From contig NZ_LOHP01000067.1 of assembly GCF_001482305.1 (NCBI RefSeq), positions 17,610 through 81,609 of the forward strand: 64,000 nucleotides of DNA, in the 5' to 3' direction. The notes beneath the pieces are model-generated. The model was not told the DNA's origin. It did not search any database and saw nothing but the letters and a program-made list of their open reading frames with translations. The DNA comes from Leucobacter sp. G161. Its GTDB lineage: Bacteria > Actinomycetota > Actinomycetes > Actinomycetales > Microbacteriaceae. The translations under genes and the position numbers were made by a program. Positions within the stretch are counted from its first letter, which is position 1; each line of letters starts with the position of its first letter. Of the stretch, positions 10,501 to 17,761 are shown piece by piece.

Positions 10501-10629
10501 AGCCGGGACGGCCTTGCGGCAACCGGTGGCGATCCCGTCACCGCGTGGCTGCTCGCTGGAGCCGCGACGGCTATGCTCGCCGCAGCTGGTGGCGTGCTGT
10601 GGTTGCGGACACGCATGCGCCGCCAGTAG
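7525..10629 (+). CDS. Secreted, sortase-anchored metallophosphoesterase with LamG-like domain
   Basis: A 1034-residue surface protein. Signal peptide is residues 1–44, with cleavage near PAHA. A calcineurin-like phosphoesterase domain spans ~80–400: NNGD (GD at 132–133), QGNHD (178–181), VSMH (H275) and SAHSH (314–316). The usual first motif DxH is SDTEL here (D86), so one metal ligand looks changed. A fibronectin-like segment (~430–550) precedes a LamG/concanavalin-type domain (~560–770) and a helical FIVAR-like stretch. The C terminus has a Gly/Asp repeat linker, the sorting signal LAATG (997–1001), a hydrophobic helix and an RTRMRRQ tail. LAXTG is the class E sortase motif of high-GC Gram-positives. 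Start at ATG 7525 is set by AAGGAG at 7514–7519. Substrate unknown. Confidence 0.85.
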   Translation: MQNTQYSSEAHVGSGAPLRRSLWGGALAACTAVALLAPMTPAHATAPAQPASATAAPQAMTQERINAANDAYNGAAATLEFITMSDTELMGGPTGEKTSEQVAYDGAKPHFVNLRAWADAKGFQARAVVNNGDVVGVNDPEYNAHIAGNSEKPAGWYRAVERVMRETFPEANVLLTQGNHDIADLMGKTFDEARAQHAPEGAPEWFYPNADSQYVSNFHTTIEGIDFIGLDYNGTSTYGYAGQQTGYQEYLTKTLAGIAAKPDYDKTKPIFVSMHSGYGSTTLGGPFRNKQDMAGPDLMRILADYPQAVLGSAHSHFSSNPETSIYQKDFTVYENASMNYIYQSVPGDFIGGEYFGGNQGDAAAGISQKSANFVTVLEDGDTVIRRFDVTHQRWLGIPWVIDTSKGKDGFTYTDDQRSKVAPWWDAAAVTASDVTETSLTLEFDQAKDDELVNFYEVEITDQAGNPVPFTANQVPDFGNNAPKSLNGSFKAYSRFYMTPNTMGFDIKGLKAAKTYNVKVSAFDDFENRSEPLTGTVRTAGTLVFPEYPETAAPAPTGEFLNLPFEGDLTDEGTAAAAAPEYSAVGSVSYVDTDRRGAAGQAVRIGTGNGSYVNLGKRAEFDLGTDKDLTISFWAKVTGLNGYGAMISNKNWANWYRSGINVAPEYTNTSRLEFTLGDGKNGVYTTGDVADFRNSWHLMTVSVDRTRNIASTYMDGVLAKEMDISGVGDMTSELDMHIGVDGLKNYGLGFDMDDLKMWDSPLTAAEVAGLYAAADATAETEALTGAVEYAKDLVAANEVHATNGRVFDPALDEALAAALTQSETALADAAPAKDALRAGYDALKSAVDSVEAQAVRFAYAVEASNGEVTPAEGVADLDGELRLALKPAAGFQIKDAVIDVTGADSFAVSGEELMLTGVQGKVLVSVAFAKVVDGGPGDGGPGDGDGDGDGDGDGDGGPGDGGPGDGGPGDGGSGTPGDGAQPGENGGKGSGSLSRDGLAATGGDPVTAWLLAGAATAMLAAAGGVLWLRTRMRRQ
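10345..10386 (+). repeat. Hexanucleotide tandem repeat (GGTGAC)7
   Basis: Seven perfect GGTGAC units encode a Gly-Asp stretch in the linker just before the sortase signal. Less regular GGTGATGG/CCCGG units continue to ~10440. Being in multiples of six, unit gain or loss would change linker length without shifting frame. Confidence 0.9.
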
Positions 10630-10673
10630 CGCCGTAATGACCGGGAAGCTCGTGCCGAGGTCGCACGGCTTCC

Positions 10674-10726
10674 GGGCCCTCCAACCCGACACGAGCCGTG
10701 TGCTCGTCAGTCGGGGTGGAGGGCCC
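10674..10726. terminator. Bidirectional terminator hairpin
   Basis: A 17-nt arm (10674–10690) pairs with 10710–10726 with one mismatch, and an inner stem (ACGAG/CTCGT) closes the loop. It lies between two convergent genes, so it can serve both strands. Confidence 0.7.
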
Positions 10727-10750
10727 TGTCCGTCTGCGGTGTCGGGGCGC

Positions 10751-11656
10751 CTAACGGCGCTGTGAGACGCGTACCGAAATGCCGCGCCATGTCCACCAGA
10801 AAGCCAGGAGGGCGAATATTGAGCCCGCGAGCGAAAAAGAGTGCGCGGCAAGGAAGAGATCCCACTCGACGATGGGGAGATCCAGGGGATACCGCCAAGC
10901 CACTGACGCGAGAATGCACCCCACGGCCATGAGCAGCACTGCCACGATTCCAGCGCCCCACACAAAAATGAGGCGCGGTCGTGGTCGGGACTCATCGCGT
11001 TCGACATACCCCATCCGCAGCAGCAGGAGCGAGGCGAGCGCGCCAACGATGAGCGCGACAAGGTCGGCTCCGATGGTGTCGGAGAGACGATGCCACTTCG
11101 CTGTGATCGTGTACGCGCCGATACCGAAGGCCCACGGGCTGACCAGCAGCATCGCTAGCCCGCGCCACTTGTACGGGACAACGAGGAACAGTGCGATGAT
11201 CACGGTCATAGCAATTGTCGTGTGCCCGGAAGGAAACGAGTTGCCGGCGTAATCACCGGTCACTTCTACAAGCTCGGGTCTTGGGAGAATGAACCGCTTC
11301 AACGCTTGGGTGATGACCTGCCCGACGAAGATGACGCCCATCGCCACGGCTGCCAGGGTGATGGATCGTCGGAGGAGTCCAATGGCCCCGACTGCGAGTG
11401 TGGTGACTGCCAAGCTCCAGAGCGTGATTTGTTCCAGGGCGCGACTTGCCTCGGAGAATTCGGCCTGGTCAATCTGATCGGCCCCACGGAGGGCAGCGTT
11501 CTCAAAGGACTGGCCGGCTGGTGTCAGCACAGCGCCGATATAGATGACCGCGAGAAGGACGCTCGCAACAGCAAGCAGGTACCACCAACGGGTGGGGCTT
11601 GTCACCAGCTGGGTTGGGCCCCCACCGGTCCGCTCTTCGGTGATGATGTTCTCCAT
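10751..11656 (-). CDS. PAP2-family membrane phosphatase
   Basis: A 301-residue membrane protein with about seven helices and a PAP2 (type 2 phosphatidic acid phosphatase) core: KRFILPRP (motif 1), NSFPSGHTT (motif 2) and KWHRLSDTIGAD (motif 3, catalytic-type His and Asp present). The Ser-Arg normally opening motif 3 is replaced by Tyr-Thr. Family members remove phosphate from lipid phosphates such as undecaprenyl pyrophosphate or phosphatidic acid at the membrane; substrate here cannot be told. ATG 11656 is chosen because the longer frame adds a non-conserved 41-residue stretch; a GGGGAT Shine-Dalgarno-like site lies upstream. Transcribed alone, convergent with the phosphoesterase gene. Confidence 0.82.
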   Translation of the reverse strand: MENIITEERTGGGPTQLVTSPTRWWYLLAVASVLLAVIYIGAVLTPAGQSFENAALRGADQIDQAEFSEASRALEQITLWSLAVTTLAVGAIGLLRRSITLAAVAMGVIFVGQVITQALKRFILPRPELVEVTGDYAGNSFPSGHTTIAMTVIIALFLVVPYKWRGLAMLLVSPWAFGIGAYTITAKWHRLSDTIGADLVALIVGALASLLLLRMGYVERDESRPRPRLIFVWGAGIVAVLLMAVGCILASVAWRYPLDLPIVEWDLFLAAHSFSLAGSIFALLAFWWTWRGISVRVSQRR

Positions 11657-11788
11657 GTGTATCCCCTGAACTGAAATCTCTGGACAGCGTTTGCGCTGTC
11701 GGAGCGGCGCGTAGAAGTAGCTGACTGACGAAGGTGAAATGTATTGTTGCGCCACAGCTACGAAGAGGCAACCAGCCACGCGGTGATG

Positions 11789-12295
11789 TCAGCGGTATTC
11801 TCCCCGGGGGAGGACGAGTAACGCCGCGGTGAGGAAGACCACGAACCCGCCGCCGACGCCCGCAATTCCTGCACCACCCCCGAGGTCAATGACCTCCGCG
11901 GTTGACAACCCGCGCGAACGAAGCAGCAGCACGAAGAAGCCGAGGGCAATCGAAGCAGTCACCCCGACGGCTACAGCGGTGAAACCTCGGCTGAGAGGTG
12001 ACCAGGCTCCGCTCGTGAGGTTTCCCAAGGCGATCCCGGTGCTGACCAGCGCTGCGACGCCGGCGGCAATCGCCTGCGTATTGATAAAGGCCTGCGGCGG
12101 CAAGAAGCTGTCGACGCCGTCCTTGCCCCAGTGCGAAGGGAACGAAACCGGTAGGTCGTTCCAGGACGATGCCATGACCCACATGAACAGCACGACCGAG
12201 ACGGGGAGAAGAACGCCGCCGATGATCACCCTCACGCGCTCTGTCCGCGTCAGGCGAGCTGGCTCATCCGCACTCTCCGGTAGTCCCGTAGTCAT
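11789..12295 (-). CDS. DUF1648-like membrane protein
   Basis: A 168-residue protein with four predicted membrane helices. After the first helix the sequence SFPSHWGKDGVDSF matches the DUF1648 pattern (proline, then HW, then a Gly/Asp turn), a domain found in SdpI-like and other small membrane proteins. Function unknown. ATG 12295 has the −10-like TATGCT six nt upstream on the coding strand, so the mRNA may be leaderless; AGGA touches the start but is too close to act as a normal Shine-Dalgarno. It lies between the PAP2 gene and tRNA-Arg on the same strand. Confidence 0.7.
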   Translation of the reverse strand: MTTGLPESADEPARLTRTERVRVIIGGVLLPVSVVLFMWVMASSWNDLPVSFPSHWGKDGVDSFLPPQAFINTQAIAAGVAALVSTGIALGNLTSGAWSPLSRGFTAVAVGVTASIALGFFVLLLRSRGLSTAEVIDLGGGAGIAGVGGGFVVFLTAALLVLPRGEYR

Positions 12296-12301
12296 TCCTG
12301 C

Positions 12302-12307
12302 AGCATA
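12302..12307 (-). promoter_or_regulatory. Leaderless −10 box for DUF1648 gene
   Basis: TATGCT on the minus strand, six nt before ATG 12295. Confidence 0.45.
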
Positions 12308-12319
12308 GCTCGGGCCGAA

Positions 12320-12358
12320 GAAAAGAAAAGCGGCTCCAGCGCCAAACGCTGAAGCCGC
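12320..12358 (-). terminator. Intrinsic terminator of tRNA-Arg
   Basis: Read on the minus strand, GCGGCTTCAGCG pairs with CGCTGGAGCCGC around a short loop and is followed by TTTTCTTTTC. This is a classical GC-rich stem plus U-rich tail directly downstream of the tRNA gene. Confidence 0.85.
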
Positions 12359-12366
12359 ATCACACG

Positions 12367-12439
12367 TGCCCCCGGCAGGATTCGAACCTGCGGCCTACGG
12401 TACCGGAAACCGGCGCTCTATCCCCTGAGCTACGGAGGC
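12367..12439 (-). tRNA. tRNA-Arg (anticodon CCG)
   Basis: The 73-nt cloverleaf folds fully: acceptor arms GCCTCCG and CGGGGGC (one G·U), D-arm GCTC/GAGC, anticodon loop TTCCGGT with CCG at 12404–12406, T-arm GCAGG-TTCGAAT-CCTGC, discriminator A. Pair 27–43 at the base of the anticodon stem is a C/U mismatch. The CCA end is not encoded. It reads CGG arginine codons. A −10-like TACATT lies 5 nt upstream of its 5' end, and an intrinsic terminator follows. It sits directly beside argS, divergently transcribed. Confidence 0.96.
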
Positions 12440-12489
12440 GAGCAAATGTAACTCCCCAAGCCTAGCGCACCTGGGAGCGCGGGTGGAAC

Positions 12490-12510
12490 ACCGCCCGGCC
12501 GTCGGGCGGT
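12490..12510. promoter_or_regulatory. Inverted repeat upstream of the argS promoter
   Basis: ACCGCCCG (12490–12497) and CGGGCGGT (12503–12510) form perfect 8-bp arms around 5 nt. It lies between the divergent tRNA-Arg and argS promoters, just before the likely argS −35 region, so it could be a binding site or an mRNA-independent structure. Confidence 0.4.
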
Positions 12511-12532
12511 TCGGTCACCCCGCGCCTGCCGG

Positions 12533-12538
12533 TAGACT
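12533..12538 (+). promoter_or_regulatory. Leaderless −10 box for argS
   Basis: TAGACT, eight nt before GTG 12547. No Shine-Dalgarno fits this start, so transcription probably begins at or within a nucleotide or two of the start codon. Confidence 0.6.
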
Positions 12539-12546
12539 TGTCGCTT

Positions 12547-14226
12547 GTGACGCCACAAGAACTTGCACACGCCCTTGCCCAGATTCTCGCTGCCAACTTC
12601 GCCGCTCGCGGGGGAGACGCCGCCGAGATTGCCGTGACCGAGCAGGACACGCAGCTGGAGCGACCGAAGAACCGTGAACACGGGGACTGGGCGTCGAACG
12701 TTGCGATGAAGTTCGCGAAGCGCATCGGCACGAACCCGCGTGCGCTGGCTGAGGAGCTTGTCGTCGAGATCGAGAAGATTGACGGCGTCGCGAAGGCCGA
12801 GATCGCTGGCCCCGGATTCATGAACATCACGCTCGATGCCGCTAGCGCTGGCGAAACCGCCCGCCGGGTCGTCGAGCAGGGCGCCGATTACGGGCGCAAT
12901 GACGTTCTCGCCGGTCAGCGCATCAACCTTGAGTTCGTAAGCGCCAACCCGACGGGGCCCCTGCACATGGGGCACACGCGCTGGGCTGCGCTTGGTGACT
13001 CGACTGCGCGCGTGCTGCGTGCTTCGGGCGCTGAGGTGACGAACGAGTACTACATCAATGACGCCGGTTCGCAGATGAACAAGTTCGGCCGTTCGGTGCT
13101 TGCCGCTGCTCTCGGCGAGGAAGCGCCGGAGGACGCGTACCCGGGCGAGTACATTCAGACGCTCGGTGCGCAGGTCCGCGAGCAGCTGCCGAACCTCGCT
13201 GAGCTCGCGGCAGAGGATCGCGACGCCGCACTCGAGCAGACGCAAGAGCTCGCATACCAGCTGCAGCTCGCCGAGATCAAGGACTCGCTCGAACGCTTCA
13301 ACGTGCACTTCGACGTCTACTTCTCGGAGCGGACGCTGCACGCGAAGGGCGAGAACGGCGAACCGAGCCCGATTGAACTCTCGATTGACCGCCTCCGCGA
13401 GCAGGGGCACGTCTTTGAAGAGGACGACGCGATCTGGGTGCGCACGACCGATTTCGGTGACGACAAGGATCGCGTCTTCACCCGCGGTAACGGCATCTAC
13501 ACGTACTTCGCGGCCGACGCCGCCTACTACCTGTCGAAGATGGACCGCGGCTTCACCGAGAAGATTTATCTGCTCGGCGCAGACCACCACGGCTACATCG
13601 GTCGCCTCACCGCGATCGCAGGCGCGGCGGGCGACAACATCGAGACCGACATCACGGTTCTCATCGGCCAGATGGTGAACCTCGACGGTGCGAAGCTGTC
13701 GAAGCGTGCCGGCAACATCATCGAGCTCACCGACCTGCTCGAGTGGCTCGGCGCTGACGCGCTGCGCTACTGGCTCGCGCGCTACCCGGCGGATTCGCCC
13801 CTTTCGCTCGACGGCGAGAAGGTACGCAGCCGCACCAACGACAACCCGGTGTTTTACGTGCAGTACGCGCACGCACGCACCTGCGCGGTCGATCGCAACG
13901 CTGAGGCCGCGGGCATCACCCGCGAGGCCTTTGCCCCCGAGCTGCTCACGCACGAGACTGAGACGGATCTGCTCGGCAAACTGCAGCAGTACCCGGGCAT
14001 CGTCGCGGGTGCCGCTGAGCTACGCGAGCCGCACCGCATCGCACGCTTCCTCGAGGAGCTCGCCGCTGTGTACCACCGTTGGTACGACAACTGCCGCGTG
14101 ATCCCGCTCGGCGAGGAGCCGGTCACCGATCTGCACCGTACCCGCCTGTGGCTGAACGACGCGGCTGGCCAGGTGCTGCGGAACGGGCTCGACCTGCTCG
14201 GCGTCTCGGCACCGGAGCGCCTGTAA
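12547..14226 (+). CDS. argS: Arginyl-tRNA synthetase
   Basis: A 559-residue class I aminoacyl-tRNA synthetase that charges tRNA-Arg with arginine. The N-terminal Add-1 domain (~1–110) is followed by the Rossmann core with the HIGH-type motif NPTGPLHMGHTRW and the KMSKS-type loop KLSKRAGN, then the helical anticodon-binding domain with DALRYWLARY and the typical C terminus. GTG 12547 is chosen over TTG 12538 because the latter overlaps the −10 box. It is next to tRNA-Arg-CCG, so enzyme and substrate tRNA share an intergenic region. The DUF2993 gene follows 3 nt after its stop, which suggests an operon. Confidence 0.97.
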   Translation: MTPQELAHALAQILAANFAARGGDAAEIAVTEQDTQLERPKNREHGDWASNVAMKFAKRIGTNPRALAEELVVEIEKIDGVAKAEIAGPGFMNITLDAASAGETARRVVEQGADYGRNDVLAGQRINLEFVSANPTGPLHMGHTRWAALGDSTARVLRASGAEVTNEYYINDAGSQMNKFGRSVLAAALGEEAPEDAYPGEYIQTLGAQVREQLPNLAELAAEDRDAALEQTQELAYQLQLAEIKDSLERFNVHFDVYFSERTLHAKGENGEPSPIELSIDRLREQGHVFEEDDAIWVRTTDFGDDKDRVFTRGNGIYTYFAADAAYYLSKMDRGFTEKIYLLGADHHGYIGRLTAIAGAAGDNIETDITVLIGQMVNLDGAKLSKRAGNIIELTDLLEWLGADALRYWLARYPADSPLSLDGEKVRSRTNDNPVFYVQYAHARTCAVDRNAEAAGITREAFAPELLTHETETDLLGKLQQYPGIVAGAAELREPHRIARFLEELAAVYHRWYDNCRVIPLGEEPVTDLHRTRLWLNDAAGQVLRNGLDLLGVSAPERL

Positions 14227-14229
14227 ATC

Positions 14230-14976
14230 ATGCCTCGCCCGCTGAAAGTCATCATCGCGCTGGTGGTGGCCGTCGGCGTGCTCGCCGGGCTCGCCGAGTG
14301 GGGGCTGCGCCTTGCGATCCCCGGGGTGGTCGAGAAGATCGCCCGTGAGCAGCTCGACCTGCCCCGGAGCCACCCGGTTGACGTGCAGCTCGGCGGCTCA
14401 GCGCTGCTGTACGCGATCGGTGGCGGCGTCGGGGACATCGAGGTGGAGATCCCGGATGCTCCGGTGGCTGACGGCGTGCGGGCGACGCTGGATTTCCGTG
14501 CGGATCGTTCCCCCTTTGACCCCTCGCAGGGTGAGATGGAGGGCGTGACCGCGGCGATCTATGTGAAGACAGCGGATCTAGGACCGGTGATCTCGCTGCT
14601 CACGAGTGGGCTCGTGGATTCGGGCAAGACGAGCAGCGGCGAGCTTGTTGTCGGCCGGCAGCTCGAGGCGCTGGGCTTCTCTGTTCCCATCGAGGCGACG
14701 CTGGGCCTGTCGGCGGTCGACGGCGAAGTGCTTGTGGAGCCGCGTGGGCTCTCGGCGGTAGGTTTTGATCTCTCAGTGGATCAGCTGGCGTCGGCGACCG
14801 GGGGACTGCTCGACCCGCTGCTCTCCGCGAGACAGCTGTGCGTCAGCGAATGGATCCCGGCGGGGGCGACGCTCACTGACATCTCGATCACGACGAGCGG
14901 AGCGCGTGTCGAGTTTGGGCTGGCACCCGACTTCCTGTCGAACCCCGCGCAGCAGGAGCTCGGCACCTGCGGCTGA
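14230..14976 (+). CDS. DUF2993 / LmeA-family lipid-binding protein
   Basis: A 248-residue protein with an N-terminal membrane anchor or signal (VIIALVVAVGVLAGLAEWGL) followed by a DUF2993 domain of β-rich sequence (VDVQLGGSALLYAIGGGVGD). In mycobacteria the related LmeA binds phospholipids in the cell envelope and affects mannan elongation, so a periplasmic lipid-binding role is likely here (family inference). It starts 3 nt after argS and must be co-transcribed with it. Its 3' end overlaps the left arm of a strong bidirectional hairpin. Confidence 0.8.
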   Translation: MPRPLKVIIALVVAVGVLAGLAEWGLRLAIPGVVEKIAREQLDLPRSHPVDVQLGGSALLYAIGGGVGDIEVEIPDAPVADGVRATLDFRADRSPFDPSQGEMEGVTAAIYVKTADLGPVISLLTSGLVDSGKTSSGELVVGRQLEALGFSVPIEATLGLSAVDGEVLVEPRGLSAVGFDLSVDQLASATGGLLDPLLSARQLCVSEWIPAGATLTDISITTSGARVEFGLAPDFLSNPAQQELGTCG

Positions 14977-15008
14977 CGGTCGCTGACCGGTCGCCGCGGG
15001 TGCCGAGC
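14958..15008. terminator. Bidirectional terminator hairpin
   Basis: A 16-nt arm (14958–14973) pairs with 14993–15008, with a single G·U. The left arm covers the last codons of the DUF2993 gene; the right arm ends 7 bp before the stop of the convergent DUF981 gene. Confidence 0.65.
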
Positions 15009-15014
15009 GCCGGG

Positions 15015-15761
15015 TTACTGCATCGTGTTGACGATGAGCCCAATGTGGGTGAAGAAGTTCATCGCTCCGAAGAGGAGGAAGATGATGCCGGTGACGAGCC
15101 AGGTGCCCCCGACGAGCTTCGCAACGCCCGAGAGTGGCTGCTTCGATGAGAAGCCGCGGAGCGCAACCGGGAAGAGCGCGGCCCCAAGCCCGACGAACGC
15201 GAACAGCAGCGACATGAAGACGGCCTCGATCATCGGGTAGTCCGCGACGATGCCCGAGATGGGCTCCTCGGCGGGGGCAGCAAACAACTGGAAGACGATG
15301 CCTGCGAGCGCGATGCCGAACAGTGCGAGGCCCATGCCGAGCACGAAGATGCCCATCGGGCGTGCGACTGCCGCGGCCTCGGCAGCACGATCCTCTGCCG
15401 CGACGATCTGGTCGCCACGCTTCCAGAGATACAACGACGCTGCGAGGAGCAGTACACCGAATGCGAGGCTCGGCTCACCGAACACGATGTTGTCGAACGG
15501 GAAATACATCGCAAACGGCCACTCGAGGGTCATGTGCAGCCCGGTTGCGGTGAGGATGAAACCCATGACGCCGGACGCGAGCGCCCACCCCTCCGCGCGG
15601 AAGTCCTTGTCGCGGACAAGCGCCCGGCCCAGCATGTACATGAAGATGAGGCCTGCGCCAGCTGCGACAGCCATGACCGTGTTGTACGTCGGCATCTGGG
15701 TCCAGTCGATGACGAGACCGGTGTCCCGCCCCTTGAAGAAGTCTTCGATGAAGCTACCCAT
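15015..15761 (-). CDS. DUF981-family membrane protein
   Basis: A 248-residue integral membrane protein with about six or seven helices; the sequence FILTATGLHMTLEWPFAMYF followed by FDNIVFGEPSLAFGVLLL is characteristic of DUF981, a family of actinobacterial and archaeal membrane proteins of unknown function. ATG 15761 is set by AAGGA seven nt upstream; a TTG two codons earlier is less likely. Monocistronic; its promoter shares a ~220-bp region with the divergent serine hydrolase gene. Confidence 0.78.
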   Translation of the reverse strand: MGSFIEDFFKGRDTGLVIDWTQMPTYNTVMAVAAGAGLIFMYMLGRALVRDKDFRAEGWALASGVMGFILTATGLHMTLEWPFAMYFPFDNIVFGEPSLAFGVLLLAASLYLWKRGDQIVAAEDRAAEAAAVARPMGIFVLGMGLALFGIALAGIVFQLFAAPAEEPISGIVADYPMIEAVFMSLLFAFVGLGAALFPVALRGFSSKQPLSGVAKLVGGTWLVTGIIFLLFGAMNFFTHIGLIVNTMQ

Positions 15762-15985
15762 GATCAATTCCTTAGTGTGTCAGTGCCGCGCAGACGCGGT
15801 GAGCGAGTGCGGGCGGCGAGTGGTCGTACTCAGTACAACCGATTACCGGTGAATTGTATTCGTTTGCATGCACTTTGCGTAAGCGGGGTGTGTCCTGTGT
15901 ACCCGTCGTGGAGCGATTGGGAGTTGTCAGCGGTTCGGCACTAGTGTGTCGGATGTCTCCGTCCGATGACGCACAAGGAATTGCA

Positions 15986-17551
15986 ATGCACGATGCTGGT
16001 TTGACCGTCGTAGAACCTCTCGCCGAGGGCCGCGAGACCCGCGCGGCGGCGGCACTCGCTGCCGTCGCTGCTGAACGGGTAGGCGTGCCGGCTCCCGCGA
16101 TGGTGGTCGCGGCATTCGACGCCTCCGGAGTGATCGCCTGGCATGGGACAGGTGAGCCGCGGCTCGACGGCCAGCCCGTGACCAGGCACACCGTGTTCCG
16201 CATCGCGTCGATGACGAAGAGCTTCCTTGCCGCCACCGCGCTCGCGCTTGTGGAGGAGGGCCAGCTCGATCTCTCGGCGGACATCCGGGAGTATCTGCCC
16301 TACGTCCGCCTGCACGTCGGAGGTGCACCGCAGTCGGTGACTGTGAGGGAGCTGTTGTCGAATCGTTCGGGGCTGCCGGAGGACAACGCCTGGGGCGACC
16401 GGCAACTCGGCTCTGAGCGCGAGCGGATCGCGGAGCTTGTCACAGCGGGGATCCGGTTGACGACGCTGCCCGGCATCGGCTACCAGTATTCCAACCTCGG
16501 TATGTCACTCGTTGGTCGCGCAATCGAGACCCTCGTCGGTCACACCATTGAGCAAGAGATCCGTGAGCGGTTCATCGACCCGCTTGGGCTCACGCACACC
16601 TGCTTCGACCCTGCTGACTACCCCGAGGGCGCGGATATCGCGCCGGGCTTTCGGACGTTTGACGCGGGGCAGAGCTTCGTGCCGGAGCCGCTGCTCACGA
16701 CCGGTGCGCTTGCGTGCATCGGCGGGTTGTTCAGCACCGTGGATGACGTGGCCCGCTGGGCGTGGTTCCTCGGTTCTGCGTTCACGGAGACCCCTGACCG
16801 ACCCGACCTGTTGTCGCCGCGAAGCAGGCGCGACATGCAACGGACCCACACCTCGATCCCGTCGCCGCTTGCGACGTCCGACCGCGATTTCGCGAGCCTC
16901 GGCTACGGGCTCGGGCTGTTTGTCTCTGAGGATCGTCGGCGCGGGCGCATGGCAGATCACTCCGGCGGGCTTCCCGGGTTCTCCTCGCACATGCGGTGGC
17001 ATGTTGAGAGCGGCGTTGGCACAGTCGCGTTCGGCAATTCGGACGGATTCCGGTCTGAGGCCTTCGCAGTCGCCGCGCACGCCCGGGTGCTCGAAGCAGC
17101 GGGCACGCCGTCGGCCACCGTCGAACCGTGGCCGGAGGCGATTGTCGCCGCGGAACGGTTCGATGCCCTGATGCGCGCGGGCGAGACGGTGGGCGGCGCT
17201 GCAGAGTTCGCCGCCGAGAACCTGTTCGCCGACGTGCCAGTTGCGGTGCGCGACGGCCGCGTCGCAGAGCTGGTGCGCAACGTCGGACGCCCGGTGGAGC
17301 AGGCAGCATTCCTTGAACGCATCGTCGGTGCAGCTGACGCAGGCCAGTTGCGCTGGCGCATCGACTGCGAGCACGGCTCGCTCGTATGCGACATGCGCAT
17401 GATCGGGCTGTGGGTGCCGCTCGTGCAGAGCCTGGCGGTCGTGATCGCAGACGCCGGTGGGCGTAAGCCCGCCTCGGAGGAGCCAAGCTGGCGCGACCGG
17501 GCAGCGACTCTGCTCTCGCGTAACGCAGTGGGGTCGGCTGGGATCAGTTAG
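15986..17551 (+). CDS. Serine hydrolase, class C β-lactamase / DD-peptidase fold
   Basis: A 521-residue protein with the penicillin-binding fold: SxxK as ASMTKSF, the YxN-type motif YQYSNLG, and the HSGG box (DHSGGLPGF) replacing KTG. A ~100-residue C-terminal domain follows. No signal peptide is apparent, so a cytoplasmic esterase or D-aminopeptidase-like role is more likely than drug resistance. ATG 15986 has AAGGAA five nt upstream (15975–15980); ATG 15953 in frame is the main alternative. Family members hydrolyse esters, amides or D-amino acid peptides; substrate unknown. Confidence 0.83.
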   Translation: MHDAGLTVVEPLAEGRETRAAAALAAVAAERVGVPAPAMVVAAFDASGVIAWHGTGEPRLDGQPVTRHTVFRIASMTKSFLAATALALVEEGQLDLSADIREYLPYVRLHVGGAPQSVTVRELLSNRSGLPEDNAWGDRQLGSERERIAELVTAGIRLTTLPGIGYQYSNLGMSLVGRAIETLVGHTIEQEIRERFIDPLGLTHTCFDPADYPEGADIAPGFRTFDAGQSFVPEPLLTTGALACIGGLFSTVDDVARWAWFLGSAFTETPDRPDLLSPRSRRDMQRTHTSIPSPLATSDRDFASLGYGLGLFVSEDRRRGRMADHSGGLPGFSSHMRWHVESGVGTVAFGNSDGFRSEAFAVAAHARVLEAAGTPSATVEPWPEAIVAAERFDALMRAGETVGGAAEFAAENLFADVPVAVRDGRVAELVRNVGRPVEQAAFLERIVGAADAGQLRWRIDCEHGSLVCDMRMIGLWVPLVQSLAVVIADAGGRKPASEEPSWRDRAATLLSRNAVGSAGIS

Positions 17552-17614
17552 CTCCGCAGAGCGCTGTCTCGCCCCTTTGCGCGTAACATCCGCGTTCGGG
17601 GACGGGCCGTCTAT

Positions 17615-17620
17615 TAGGAT
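17615..17620 (+). promoter_or_regulatory. Possible −10 box for lysA operon
   Basis: TAGGAT in the 210-bp gap before lysA, about 140 nt upstream of the start. The same hexamer occurs upstream of atpB. No riboswitch or attenuator is recognisable in this leader. Confidence 0.35.
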
Positions 17621-17761
17621 GGAGAGGTTCGTTCGGAGAGGTCTTTCCGTTCGCGCGGCTTCAGGGGCCAAGCCGGGTCCGCTCGCCAGAGGTTGCATGC
17701 GTGCAGCCATCCGAGCGTCCGAGCGTCCATGCGACACCCACCCACAGCCGAGGAGCGTCCG

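Noticed and set aside
17552..17761. Lysine riboswitch before lysA
   Set aside because: No L-box helices or conserved core are visible in this 210-bp leader.
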